Positions 32,838 to 41,665 of a DNA stretch of 64,000 nt are shown here, one piece after another. The notes beneath the pieces were generated by a model. It ran no database searches. It was not told the DNA's origin and saw only the letters and a program-made list of their open reading frames with translations. Source of the stretch: Vibrio jasicida CAIM 1864 = LMG 25398 (GTDB lineage Bacteria > Pseudomonadota > Gammaproteobacteria > Enterobacterales > Vibrionaceae); contig NZ_BAOG01000025.1 of the NCBI RefSeq assembly GCF_000400365.1, forward strand, positions 1-64,000, written 5' to 3'. How positions within the stretch are numbered: the first letter of the stretch is position 1; each line of letters opens with the position of its first letter. The position numbers and the translations under genes were made by a program.

Positions 32838-32993
32838 ATAGGATTGCAATTTTTGTTAAACAGACCGTAACTTTACCTTTAGAAATGAATAGACTATTCA
32901 AATTAGTAAAGTCTAAAGTGGATCAGTCACATAGGCTTCAATTAGAACAATGACAAACGTCACCTTGGCGAATATTTTAAGAGGGTAAAAACT

Positions 32994-34001
32994 ATGGCGA
33001 CAATGAAGGATGTTGCCCAGCTTGCAGGGGTATCTACTGCGACAGTGTCACGAGCATTAATGAATCCAGAAAAAGTCTCTTCTTCAACAAGAAAGAGAGT
33101 GGAAGATGCCGTACTAGAAGCTGGTTATTCACCAAATTCATTAGCTCGTAACTTACGAAGAAATGAATCAAAAACCATTGTCACTATCGTTCCGGATATT
33201 TGCGATCCGTACTTCTCAGAGATCATTCGCGGTATCGAAGATGCAGCGATGGAACATGGCTATCTGGTTCTGCTTGGCGATAGCGGTCAACAAAAGAAAC
33301 GTGAGAGCTCATTTGTAAACTTGGTCTTCACCAAACAAGCCGACGGTATGTTGCTGTTGGGTACAGACTTACCCTTTGACGTCAGCAAGCCTGAGCAAAA
33401 GAACCTACCACCTATGGTGATGGCCTGTGAGTTTGCCCCAGAGTTGGAGTTACCAACTGTTCATATCGATAACCTGACTTCAGCGTTTGAAGCGGTGAAC
33501 TACCTAACGCAACTTGGTCATAAACGCATCGCGCAAATCTCTGGCCCGGACACTGCAGTACTTTGCCAATTCCGTCAGCAAGGTTATCAACAAGCGTTGC
33601 GTCGCGCAGGCATCAATAAAGAACCACAATACAGTGTGATTGCAGACTTCTCCTTTGAAGGTGGCGTACAAGCCGTTCGCAAACTGCTTGAATTACCAGA
33701 GCCCCCAACGGCACTCTTCTGTCACTGTGACACCATGGCGATTGGAGCCATTCAAGAAGCAAAGCGTCTTGGTCTGCGTATCCCTCAAGATTTGTCTATT
33801 GTCGGCTTTGATGACATTCAGTTCGCGCAATACTGCGATCCACCACTGACCACCATTTCTCAACCTCGTTACGAGATTGGTCGCCAAGCGATGCTGATGA
33901 TGCTAGAGCTACTGAAAGGCCATGATGTACATGCTGGCTCTCGACTGCTCGACACTAAGCTTGTCGTGCGAGGTAGTGCTGCGCCCCCACCATTACGATA
34001 A
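32994..34001 (+). CDS. cytR: LacI-family transcriptional regulator CytR
   Basis: 335 aa. N-terminal LacI helix-turn-helix at about 3-25 (MKDVAQLAGVSTATVSRAL), hinge around 45-58, then the periplasmic-binding-protein-like ligand domain with DPYFSEIIRGIED and VGFDDIQFAQY. Cytidine-responsive repressor of nucleoside uptake and catabolism in enterics; in V. cholerae also linked to biofilm and competence. Placement between priA and ftsN matches E. coli. ATG follows AGAGGG. Confidence 0.93.
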   Translation: MATMKDVAQLAGVSTATVSRALMNPEKVSSSTRKRVEDAVLEAGYSPNSLARNLRRNESKTIVTIVPDICDPYFSEIIRGIEDAAMEHGYLVLLGDSGQQKKRESSFVNLVFTKQADGMLLLGTDLPFDVSKPEQKNLPPMVMACEFAPELELPTVHIDNLTSAFEAVNYLTQLGHKRIAQISGPDTAVLCQFRQQGYQQALRRAGINKEPQYSVIADFSFEGGVQAVRKLLELPEPPTALFCHCDTMAIGAIQEAKRLGLRIPQDLSIVGFDDIQFAQYCDPPLTTISQPRYEIGRQAMLMMLELLKGHDVHAGSRLLDTKLVVRGSAAPPPLR

Positions 34002-34018
34002 GCAATGCAAGACTCCCC

Positions 34019-34045
34019 AAGCGACGCATTTAGCGTCGCTTATTA
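34019..34045 (+). terminator. cytR terminator
   Basis: Stem AAGCGACGC (34019-34027) with GCGTCGCTT (34033-34041), loop ATTTA, followed by a short T-rich run. Confidence 0.8.
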
Positions 34046-34152
34046 TTCTCTACTTTCCTGCACATAACTAACAAGATTACACGAATAGGGTGTTTTATCT
34101 TTTCAATCTGGATTAACATATTTGCCAGAATCCTTGATGACCTGAAGTAACC

Positions 34153-34704
34153 GTGGCAAATAGAGATTATGTAAGACGCGGACGCGGCGCTCCGAAAAAG
34201 TCTGCAAAAAAACAACCTTCAAGAAAAAAACCTTGGCGTAGTGGTCTACTGGCAATTTTGCTCGTGGGCGGTTTTGGCTATGGGCTGTATTTATTAAGTT
34301 CAGATCCTGAGCCGGAAAAAACAGTGGTTGTTGAAACACCAACAACAAATACCACCAGCAAGCCAAAGCCGAAGAAAGACATTCCACCTCCACCGGAAGA
34401 GAAGTGGGAATACGTCGATACGCTTCCAAAACGTGAAGTCGAAGTCGTCGCCAAAGAAATTCAGGTATCCAAAGTCCCTTACGTTATGCAATGCGGCGCT
34501 TACAAGAACCAAAGCCAAGCAGAAGAGCGTAAGTTAGCGATCGCCTTCCAAGGCATGACAAGCCGAGTAATCAAAAAAGACGGCAGCTCTTGGTACCGTG
34601 TTGTACTTGGCCCATACAAGTTCAAACGTGAAGCAGAGAAAGATCGCCACAAATTGCAACGTGCGAAGATCGAGCCTTGTGCGATTTGGAAAGAGAACCT
34701 TTAA
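34153..34704 (+). CDS. ftsN: cell division protein FtsN
   Basis: 183 aa from a GTG start. Basic cytoplasmic N-terminus, one membrane segment at 31-49, a short linker, the essential segment with W85-x-Y87-V-x-x-L91, and a SPOR domain at about 108-180 whose C114 and C176 match the disulfide of the E. coli SPOR domain. FtsN triggers septal peptidoglycan synthesis through FtsQLB-FtsWI, and SPOR binds denuded glycan. The protein is much shorter than the 319-aa E. coli FtsN because the long Gln-rich linker is missing. Confidence 0.93.
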   Translation: MANRDYVRRGRGAPKKSAKKQPSRKKPWRSGLLAILLVGGFGYGLYLLSSDPEPEKTVVVETPTTNTTSKPKPKKDIPPPPEEKWEYVDTLPKREVEVVAKEIQVSKVPYVMQCGAYKNQSQAEERKLAIAFQGMTSRVIKKDGSSWYRVVLGPYKFKREAEKDRHKLQRAKIEPCAIWKENL

Positions 34705-34709
34705 ACACT

Positions 34710-34742
34710 GGCCCTAGGAGCTAAGATCCTAGGGCCTTTCTT
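34710..34742 (+). terminator. ftsN terminator
   Basis: Ten-bp stem GGCCCTAGGA (34710-34719) with TCCTAGGGCC (34727-34736), 7-nt loop, T-rich tail. Confidence 0.9.
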
Positions 34743-34750
34743 TTCGCCCC

Positions 34751-34779
34751 CTTGAATCCCCCACTCACTTACCCCATAT
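34751..34779 (+). promoter_or_regulatory. sigma-32 heat-shock promoter of hslVU
   Basis: CTTGAA (34751-34756), 15-base spacer, CCCCATAT (34772-34779). Both boxes match the RpoH consensus (CTTGAAA and CCCCATNT), with the spacer inside the accepted range, 41 bases before the hslV start. Confidence 0.88.
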
Positions 34780-34819
34780 ACTTAATTAAGTCCAAAGAGA
34801 AATAATTAAGAGGTCGACT

Positions 34820-35371
34820 GTGACTACCATTGTATCTGTACGTCGAAACAATAAAGTCGTCATCGCGGGTGATGGCCAAGTGTCGCTAGGCAATACCGTA
34901 ATGAAAGGCAATGCGCGTAAAGTTCGCCGCCTATACAACAACCAAGTACTTGCCGGTTTTGCTGGCGGTACCGCGGATGCCTTCACCCTATTCGAACGCT
35001 TCGAAAGCAAACTGCAAATGCACCAAGGCCACCTAACTAAGGCAGCAGTGGAACTTGCAAAAGACTGGCGTAGCGACCGTGCACTTCGCAAACTAGAAGC
35101 GCTGCTAGCTGTAGCGGATGAAACGGCTTCACTTATCATCACAGGTAACGGTGACGTAGTTCAGCCAGAGAACGACCTGATTGCCATTGGCTCCGGTGGC
35201 GCATACGCACAAGCAGCAGCAACCGCACTATTAGAAAACACAGACCTAGACGCACGCGAAATTGCAGAGAAAGCACTGAACATCGCTGGCGACATCTGTG
35301 TATTCACCAACCATAATCACACTGTAGAAGAACTAGAATCTACAGTGGAGCTTCCTAAGCCAACGGCTTAA
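34820..35371 (+). CDS. hslV: ATP-dependent protease subunit HslV
   Basis: 183 aa from a GTG start with AGAGG ahead. Threonine protease: the residue after the initiator (T2 of MTTIVSVRR) is the expected nucleophile once Met is removed. [13 protein letters not shown] and [14 protein letters not shown] are family stretches. Forms the two-ring HslVU complex in the cytoplasm; 29 bases before hslU, in a heat-shock operon. Confidence 0.97.
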   Translation: MTTIVSVRRNNKVVIAGDGQVSLGNTVMKGNARKVRRLYNNQVLAGFAGGTADAFTLFERFESKLQMHQGHLTKAAVELAKDWRSDRALRKLEALLAVADETASLIITGNGDVVQPENDLIAIGSGGAYAQAAATALLENTDLDAREIAEKALNIAGDICVFTNHNHTVEELESTVELPKPTA

Positions 35372-35400
35372 GCGTAATCGTAACGAAGTAAGGAAAGAAT

Positions 35401-36732
35401 ATGTCTGAAATGACTCCTCGCGAAATCGTTCATGAACTGAACCGCCACATCATTGGTCAAGAGAAAGCAAAACGTTCGGTTGCGATTGCCCTACGTAACC
35501 GCTGGCGTCGCATGCAGCTTGAAGAAAGCTTGCGTGTAGAAGTGACTCCCAAAAATATCCTAATGATTGGTCCTACTGGTGTAGGTAAAACGGAGATTGC
35601 TCGCCGTCTTGCCAAACTGGCTAATGCACCATTCATCAAAGTCGAAGCAACCAAATTCACCGAAGTGGGTTATGTTGGTAAAGAAGTCGAAACCATCATC
35701 CGCGATCTTACCGATGTTGCAGTGAAGATGACACACCAGCAAGCGATGGAAAAAGTAAAATTCCGCGCTGAAGAGCAAGCAGAAGAGCGCGTTCTAGATG
35801 CCCTATTGCCACCAGCACGTGATGCTTGGGGTCAATCAGAGCAGAAAGAAGACACATCGAACACCCGCCAAGTCTTCCGTAAAAAACTGCGTGAAGGCCA
35901 GTTAGATGACAAAGAAATCGACATCGACGTAGCAGCACCGCAAATGGGTGTGGAGATCATGGCACCTCCTGGTATGGAAGAAATGACCAACCAGCTACAA
36001 GGTATGTTCCAAAACCTTGCTGGCGACACGAAGAAGAAACGCAAACTGAAAATCAAAGACGCAATGAAAGCGTTGGCAGAAGAGGAAGCAGCGAAGCTGG
36101 TAAACCAAGAAGAGCTGAAAGAGTCTGCGATTTTCAACGTCGAGAACAACGGTATCGTGTTCATCGACGAAATCGACAAGATTTGTAAGCGCGGCGAAAG
36201 CTCTGGCCCTGACGTATCTCGTGAAGGTGTTCAGCGTGACCTATTACCGTTAATCGAAGGTAGCACCGTATCAACGAAGCACGGCATGGTGAAAACAGAC
36301 CACATCCTATTTGTGGCATCTGGTGCATTCCAAGTAGCGAAGCCTTCTGACTTGATTCCAGAACTGCAAGGTCGTCTGCCTATTCGTGTAGAGCTAGAAG
36401 CACTAACCAGTAACGATTTCAAACGTATCCTTACTGAGCCAAAAGCATCTCTGACTGAACAATACGTTGCGCTAATGAAAACAGAAAGCGTGGATGTAGA
36501 ATTCACTGAAGACGGCATCACTCAAATCGCAGAAGCGGCATGGACCGTGAACGAAACTACTGAGAACATCGGTGCTCGTCGTCTGCATACCGTGATGGAG
36601 CGTTTGATGGATGAGATTTCTTACGACGCGACTGAAAAAGCGGGTGAGAAGTTCGTCATTGATGCGGCTTACGTGAAAAACCGCCTAGGCGACACGATTG
36701 AAGATGAAGATCTAAGCCGCTTCATTCTGTAA
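35401..36732 (+). CDS. hslU: ATP-dependent protease ATPase subunit HslU
   Basis: 443 aa. AAA+ unfoldase: Walker A GPTGVGKT 57-64, pore loop GYVG 90-93, an inserted I-domain at about 105-240, Walker B IVFIDEID 252-258, and the C-terminal tail EDLSRFIL that docks into HslV. Normal length. Ends in the terminator at 36752-36782. Confidence 0.98.
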   Translation: MSEMTPREIVHELNRHIIGQEKAKRSVAIALRNRWRRMQLEESLRVEVTPKNILMIGPTGVGKTEIARRLAKLANAPFIKVEATKFTEVGYVGKEVETIIRDLTDVAVKMTHQQAMEKVKFRAEEQAEERVLDALLPPARDAWGQSEQKEDTSNTRQVFRKKLREGQLDDKEIDIDVAAPQMGVEIMAPPGMEEMTNQLQGMFQNLAGDTKKKRKLKIKDAMKALAEEEAAKLVNQEELKESAIFNVENNGIVFIDEIDKICKRGESSGPDVSREGVQRDLLPLIEGSTVSTKHGMVKTDHILFVASGAFQVAKPSDLIPELQGRLPIRVELEALTSNDFKRILTEPKASLTEQYVALMKTESVDVEFTEDGITQIAEAAWTVNETTENIGARRLHTVMERLMDEISYDATEKAGEKFVIDAAYVKNRLGDTIEDEDLSRFIL

Positions 36733-36751
36733 TAAGCCCAGTATAGAGACC

Positions 36752-36782
36752 AAAGCCCAGAACTATGCTTCTGGGCTTTTTC
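36752..36782 (+). terminator. hslVU terminator
   Basis: Stem AAAGCCCAGAA (36752-36762) with TTCTGGGCTTT (36769-36779), 6-nt loop, T run. Confidence 0.93.
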
Positions 36783-36786
36783 GTTT

Positions 36787-36868
36787 CGAATAACGGTTAC
36801 TTTAGCAAGCTCTAAACCAAAAAAGTTCGTCATCCTAGCGAGCTTTGGCGAGACTGAGGATCTAATAG
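36787..36868. repeat. solitary copy of the Vibrio palindromic repeat
   Basis: A truncated right arm (GAATAACG), the conserved 32-base linker (TTACTTTAGCAAGCTCTAAACC...) and a full left arm (CGTCATCCTAGCGAGC... to GAGGATCT). Same family as the arrays at 40.3-40.8 kb. The rest of the 310-base hslU-menA gap holds only the menA upstream region. Confidence 0.75.
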
Positions 36869-37042
36869 CAGCGCGCACTACACCATTCTGTTTTTAAAAG
36901 AGCCCCGCTTTATTCCCTCAAATATGAAAACTGTGTTCCTTACTTGTAACCCTTTGACTCTTAATTGACTTGCTTTAGGTCAATAGCGTATCTGTCGCTT
37001 TGTGCTTATACTGGGCACATTGGTTACTAGCACGAAATATCC

Positions 37043-37960
37043 ATGAAACAATCTCTAAAGATCTGGCTTGAAGCCGCGCGTCCTAAAACATTACCGCTTG
37101 CACTGGTATCAATTTTGACCGGTAGCGTACTCGCCTATTCAGCGGGACACTTTTCTCTGACCATTGCCATCATGGCTTTCGTCACAGCTACGTTACTGCA
37201 AATACTATCTAACCTTGCCAATGATTATGGCGATGCAGTCCAAGGTACAGATAATGACAACCGCTTGGGACCTCAGCGCGCGATGCAGTCTGGCGCCGTC
37301 ACTGCCGCTCAGATGAAAATGGCGATCATCTTTAATATCATTCTGACCGCAATTGCTGGCTTAACTCTGGTGTTTTACGCACTGAGTTCTTTTGAAAGCA
37401 TCATTACTTTTATCGGCCTAGGCATTCTTGCCATTATCGCGGCGATTGCTTACACAATGGGTAGTAAGCCTTACGGCTACGTCGGCCTAGGCGACCTGTC
37501 TGTCTTCATCTTCTTTGGTTTACTTGGCGTATCCGGTACCTACTTCCTGCATACCGGTCATGTGGATGCGACATTGTTCTTACCAGCATTAGGCTGCGGT
37601 TTGTTAGCCGTAGCAGTGCTGAACATCAACAACATGCGTGACATTGAGAACGACAGCGAATGTGGTAAACGCACGATGGCAGTTCGACTTGGTCAACGTA
37701 AAGCAAAGCAATACCACTTCATCTTACTCGGTGGCGCCCTACTCGCCTTTGCGGCTTATTTACTTATTCAAGACAAGCCGGTTTGGCTCAGCTTACCCTT
37801 CCTGCTAAGCATCTACGTAGTAGCGAATCATGGCAAAGCGGTTTGGGATACCGAAAAACCCGCACAAATTGCCCCAATGATGCCCGTTGTTGTGAAGTGC
37901 TCGCTCGTTACTAACGTTTTATTTGCAACAGTTGTGGTAGCTCAAACTCTGATGAGTTAA
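37043..37960 (+). CDS. menA: 1,4-dihydroxy-2-naphthoate polyprenyltransferase MenA
   Basis: 305 aa, eight to nine hydrophobic segments. UbiA-family prenyltransferase that joins the octaprenyl tail to DHNA in menaquinone synthesis. Aspartate motif NLANDYGDAVQGTDND near 62-77 and a second one NNMRDIENDSECGKRT near 198-213. Starts KQSLKIWLEAARPKTLPLA, typical of MenA. Sits between hslU and rraA as in E. coli. Confidence 0.95.
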   Translation: MKQSLKIWLEAARPKTLPLALVSILTGSVLAYSAGHFSLTIAIMAFVTATLLQILSNLANDYGDAVQGTDNDNRLGPQRAMQSGAVTAAQMKMAIIFNIILTAIAGLTLVFYALSSFESIITFIGLGILAIIAAIAYTMGSKPYGYVGLGDLSVFIFFGLLGVSGTYFLHTGHVDATLFLPALGCGLLAVAVLNINNMRDIENDSECGKRTMAVRLGQRKAKQYHFILLGGALLAFAAYLLIQDKPVWLSLPFLLSIYVVANHGKAVWDTEKPAQIAPMMPVVVKCSLVTNVLFATVVVAQTLMS

Positions 37961-38035
37961 AAAGGGATTGTCATTGCATTGACTTAATGCCTAGATATAC
38001 TCAAAGACAACAGTTTCTGTTTAGAAAGGTACGCT

Positions 38036-38569
38036 ATGGAATACAATACCTCAGCACTCTGTGATATCTATCTTGATCAGGTAGATGTAGTTGAACCGAT
38101 GTTCAGTAACTTTGGCGGCCGCGCGTCGTTTGCCGGGCAAGTGACGACGGTTAAGTGCTTTGAAGACAACGCACTGATCCGCGAAACACTAGAACAAGAC
38201 GGAATCGGGCGAGTATTGTTGATCGACGGCGGTGGGTCCCTACGCAGAGCCTTAATCGATGCAGAAATCGCAACCCTTGCAGAAGAAAATGAATGGGAAG
38301 GCATTGTCGTTTACGGTTGCGTCCGCGAAGTGGATGAACTAGAAGACATGAACCTTGGCATTCAAGCGCTCGCCTCTATTCCTGTTGGTGCTGCTAATCA
38401 AGGCGTTGGTGAAATCGATGTTCCAGTAAACTTTGGCGGTGTTAGCTTCCTACCGGAAGATTACATCTATGCAGATAGCACTGGCATCATTCTTTCTCCA
38501 GAACCGCTCAATATCGACCTCGAGTTGGATAAGGATGAAGAGGAAGAAGATGAGGAAAGGTTAAACTAA
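38036..38569 (+). CDS. rraA: ribonuclease E activity regulator RraA
   Basis: 177 aa. Trimeric inhibitor of RNase E that binds its C-terminal scaffold. Family stretches: [19 protein letters not shown] at the N-terminus, [24 protein letters not shown] and [12 protein letters not shown]. About 16 residues longer than the E. coli protein because of a strongly acidic tail ([13 protein letters not shown]). 75 bases after menA. Confidence 0.95.
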   Translation: MEYNTSALCDIYLDQVDVVEPMFSNFGGRASFAGQVTTVKCFEDNALIRETLEQDGIGRVLLIDGGGSLRRALIDAEIATLAEENEWEGIVVYGCVREVDELEDMNLGIQALASIPVGAANQGVGEIDVPVNFGGVSFLPEDYIYADSTGIILSPEPLNIDLELDKDEEEEDEERLN

Positions 38570-38603
38570 CCTAACGCCATTTACGGCTACTAGCCAAATA
38601 CGC

Positions 38604-38630
38604 AAACACCCGCCGAAGCGGGTGTTTTTG
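38604..38630. terminator. bidirectional terminator between rraA and zapB
   Basis: Stem AAACACCCGC (38604-38613) with GCGGGTGTTT (38618-38627), loop CGAA, T run on the plus strand. Confidence 0.92.
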
Positions 38631-38650
38631 ATTCTGGATACTTAAGTGGA

Positions 38651-38893
38651 TTATTCCACTTCGTCCATCTTGCCAAGTAGTGCACGAATGCGCTCTTGCC
38701 ACTGAGCGTGCTCTTGTTGAGCTTGCTGAGATTTTTGCTCAAGCTCTTCACGTTGAGAACGCATTTCGTTAGCTTCAGCTTCTAATTTCACTTTGTCTTC
38801 TTTCAGCTCTTCTACTTCCATCTGAAGAAGAGTGATTGTGTCAACTGCAGTTTGAATTTTCGCTTCTAGTTTTTCTAGTACTTCAAAAGACAT
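38651..38893 (-). CDS. zapB: cell division protein ZapB
   Basis: 80 aa, almost entirely coiled coil. Starts [20 protein letters not shown], the ZapB signature. Cytoplasmic Z-ring stabiliser that links FtsZ via ZapA to MatP. Divergent from glpX; no gene is seen in the 345-base gap, which carries the glpX promoter region. Confidence 0.95.
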   Translation of the reverse strand: MSFEVLEKLEAKIQTAVDTITLLQMEVEELKEDKVKLEAEANEMRSQREELEQKSQQAQQEHAQWQERIRALLGKMDEVE

Positions 38894-39166
38894 CTTGGCC
38901 TACCTATTGTTATTCCGTGGGACGATGGCGAGCGTTCGCTTGCACCTTACCTATGAGGTTCATTCTACTCAGCGTAGCGATGAGAAACACTTACTATATT
39001 CGATATTTTGCATCATTCGGTTAAAAAATCGGCGCAATCTCACTAAACGCTGACTTTTCTTATCCTAGAAGCATTTTTGAGCAATGTATTTTCCCATCAC
39101 TACCCCATAAACTCACCCAAGTATTGATCAAATTCAACTTAGTTAAAGTAAAAGCTCAGCAAAAAG

Positions 39167-39179
39167 GCAAACGTTTAAC
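39167..39179. promoter_or_regulatory. PurR-like operator (13-mer) upstream of glpX
   Basis: GCAAACGTTTAAC, 60 bases before the glpX start, identical to the 13-mer at 32787-32799 and carrying the PurR/LacI-family core. No PurR regulation of glpX is known to me, so this is only a candidate. Confidence 0.4.
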
Positions 39180-39238
39180 TGACGATGTGATAAAATCGCC
39201 GCGCAAATTATTCTTCCCTCTTGTTACTTGGAGACATC

Positions 39239-40246
39239 ATGAAACGCGATTTAGCAATGGCATTTTCCCGTGTTACTGAAGGTGCCGCTTTGGCTGGTTA
39301 CAAATGGCTTGGCCGTGGCGACAAAAACGCAGCGGATGGTGCTGCTGTTGAAGTAATGCGCACCCTGCTGAACAAAACAGACATCAGTGGTGAAATCGTT
39401 ATTGGTGAAGGTGAGATCGATGATGCACCAATGCTGTACATCGGTGAACAAGTGGGTATTGGTGGCGACGAAGTCGATATCGCTGTAGACCCAATCGAAG
39501 GTACTCGCATGACCGCAATGGGTCAATCTAACGCACTGGCAGTATTGGCCGCGGGTGAGAAAGGCAGCTTCCTTAAAGCACCAGACATGTACATGGAAAA
39601 GCTGGTTGTTGGTCCTGGCGCTAAAGGTGTTATCGACCTAGGTAAGCCACTTAAAGAAAACCTAGAAAACGTAGCAAAAGCACTGAATAAACCTCTTGAT
39701 ACGCTAGTCGTTATTACGCTTGCGAAGCCTCGTCACGATGAAGTGATCGCAGAGATGCAAGCCATGGGCGTTCGCGTATTCGCTGTACCAGACGGTGATG
39801 TAGCCGCTTCAATCCTAACTTGTATGCCAGACAGTGAAGTCGACATGATGTACTGCATCGGTGGTGCACCAGAGGGCGTGGTATCGGCAGCGGTGATTCG
39901 TGCACTAGACGGTGACATGCATGGTCGTCTTCTTCCTCGTCATGAAGTAAAAGGCGATACGGAAGAAAACCGTATCTACGGCTCAGCAGAGCTACAACGC
40001 TGTGAAGAGATGGGTGTAAAAGCAAACGTAGTATTGAAGATGGAAGACATGGCGCGCAGCGACAACGTAGTCTTCTCTGCAACTGGGATTACTAAAGGTG
40101 ACCTGCTAGAAGGCATCTCTCGTCAAGGTAATATCGCAACAACAGAAACCCTACTGATTCGTGGCCGTTGTCGTACTATCCGTCGCATCAAGTCTACGCA
40201 CTACCTAGAGCGTAAAGATCCAGAAGTGCGCGATATTATTCTTTAG
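39239..40246 (+). CDS. glpX: fructose-1,6-bisphosphatase class II GlpX
   Basis: 335 aa from ATG 39239, which has GGAG 6 bases ahead; a longer reading from 39221 is rejected. Hydrolyses fructose 1,6-bisphosphate in gluconeogenesis. Metal/phosphatase motif VDIAVDPIEGTRM and IGEGEIDDAPML are class II features, and the C-terminal HYLERKDPEVRDIIL is typical. In E. coli it follows glpFK; here it stands alone. Confidence 0.97.
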   Translation: MKRDLAMAFSRVTEGAALAGYKWLGRGDKNAADGAAVEVMRTLLNKTDISGEIVIGEGEIDDAPMLYIGEQVGIGGDEVDIAVDPIEGTRMTAMGQSNALAVLAAGEKGSFLKAPDMYMEKLVVGPGAKGVIDLGKPLKENLENVAKALNKPLDTLVVITLAKPRHDEVIAEMQAMGVRVFAVPDGDVAASILTCMPDSEVDMMYCIGGAPEGVVSAAVIRALDGDMHGRLLPRHEVKGDTEENRIYGSAELQRCEEMGVKANVVLKMEDMARSDNVVFSATGITKGDLLEGISRQGNIATTETLLIRGRCRTIRRIKSTHYLERKDPEVRDIIL

Positions 40247-40332
40247 GCATTGTTCGAGGCTCCCGCTCACCCAGAGCTGGAGCTTTTCTTTCCTTGTAAG
40301 TCATTTACGCTTCCTCTGTCATCATAAGAGTG

Positions 40333-40796
40333 CGTTATTCTAGCGAGCACTAACGAGGCTAAGGATCTAGTAACAGCAGCCCCTATTCTTTCCTACTCAC
40401 CTTAAACCACAGCACAAACTGACAACAGATTCTGAATCACACTCGTTCCTCGTTGTTCAGAATGACGATTACTTTAGCAAGCTATAAACCAAAAGAATTC
40501 GTCATCCTAGCGAGCTCAAACGAGACTAAGGATCTAGTAACAACCTCCAACTCTTCCTCATTCACCTTAAGTCAAAATACAAACTGACAACAGATTCTGA
40601 ATCACCTCGTCCCTCGTTGTTCAGAATGACGGTGACTTTTAGAAGCTCTAAACCAAAAGAGTTCGTCATCCTAGCGAGCTCAAGCGAGACTAAGGATCTA
40701 ATAACAGCGCCCCAACTCTTCCTCATTCACCTTAAGTCAAAACACAAACGGACGATAGATTCTGAATCACCTCGTCCCTCGTTGTTCAGAATGACG
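40333..40796. repeat. tandem array of three palindromic repeat units (about 133 bp each)
   Basis: Units at 40333-40467, 40500-40631 and 40664-40796, separated by two similar 32-base linkers; start-to-start distances are 167 and 164. Each unit opens with CGTCATCCTAGCGAGC (diverged in unit 1) and ends CGTTGTTCAGAATGACG, so its ends are imperfect inverted repeats. The 666-base glpX-regulator gap contains essentially nothing else; ORFs inside it are by-products. Confidence 0.85.
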
Positions 40797-40912
40797 ACAT
40801 ATATTTGTTCGCATGAGCACAGACCCAACAAATCCACACACAAATTAAGTCAACACTTTTCTTTACTAACCCTATCGCGCATAATATGTACTGACGTATA
40901 AATGGTGGGTAT

Positions 40913-41527
40913 ATGAAGACCGTAGATAGGATTTTGCAAATCGTTAAGCGTGATGGCTCTGTCACCGCAAAACTGCTCTCTTCTGAACTGGGTATGACAA
41001 CCATGGGTGCGCGTCAGCATCTGCAAGGTTTGGAAGATGACGGCATCCTGTCGATTCATGATGTAAAAGTCAAAGTGGGTCGCCCTGCCCGCCATTGGTC
41101 TCTGACCCAAAAAGGTCATGAGCAGTTTGCAGATCGCCATGGTGAGTTGACCATTCAGTTTATCGAAGCCGTAGAGCACATCTTCGGTAAAGATGGGTTG
41201 GAAAAAGTCACGTCAGAGCGCGAGAAACTCACCTTACAAAACTATCAACAGCATCTAGAGCAGTGTGACTCTCTAGAGAGCAAACTAAAGACATTGGTTA
41301 CTCTGCGTGAACAAGAAGGCTACATGGCAGAACTAGAACAAGATGAACATGGTTTTATCCTCATCGAAAACCACTGCCCTATTTGCAAAGCCGCGACTCG
41401 CTGCCCAAGCTTGTGCCAATCTGAGCTCAACGTCTTCCAGTCACTTCTCGGCAGTGACACAAAAATAAAGCGCGATGAGCACATCATCAGTGGCCAGCGT
41501 CGCTGCGTGTACCGCATTCAAGCCTAA
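40913..41527 (+). CDS. winged-helix regulator, COG2345/SufR-like, with a cysteine cluster
   Basis: 204 aa. N-terminal winged helix (about 5-65: AKLLSSELGMTTMGARQHLQ, then VGRPARHWSLT). The C-terminal domain carries C155-x2-C158-x5-C164-x3-C168 and C198 (RRCVYRI). This build is that of the COG2345 group, which includes SufR, an iron-sulfur-sensing repressor. An Fe-S cluster or metal as signal is inferred from the cysteines. Own unit; target genes are unknown and no suf or isc genes are nearby. Confidence 0.8.
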   Translation: MKTVDRILQIVKRDGSVTAKLLSSELGMTTMGARQHLQGLEDDGILSIHDVKVKVGRPARHWSLTQKGHEQFADRHGELTIQFIEAVEHIFGKDGLEKVTSEREKLTLQNYQQHLEQCDSLESKLKTLVTLREQEGYMAELEQDEHGFILIENHCPICKAATRCPSLCQSELNVFQSLLGSDTKIKRDEHIISGQRRCVYRIQA

Positions 41528-41665
41528 TATCTCGACTCTCTTCCACTTTATTATGAACATGCACTCTTATTAATGAGACGACGTTGTAATTCCTTCTATC
41601 TCCGTTTCTACATGGATTAAGCTTTTAGTAACTAGGAGCAACATCCAATGGATTTGGAGATAGCC

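Noticed and set aside
40617..40901. 94-codon ORF in the glpX-regulator gap
   Set aside because: Lies inside the palindromic repeat array; no ribosome site, and the frame follows the repeat.
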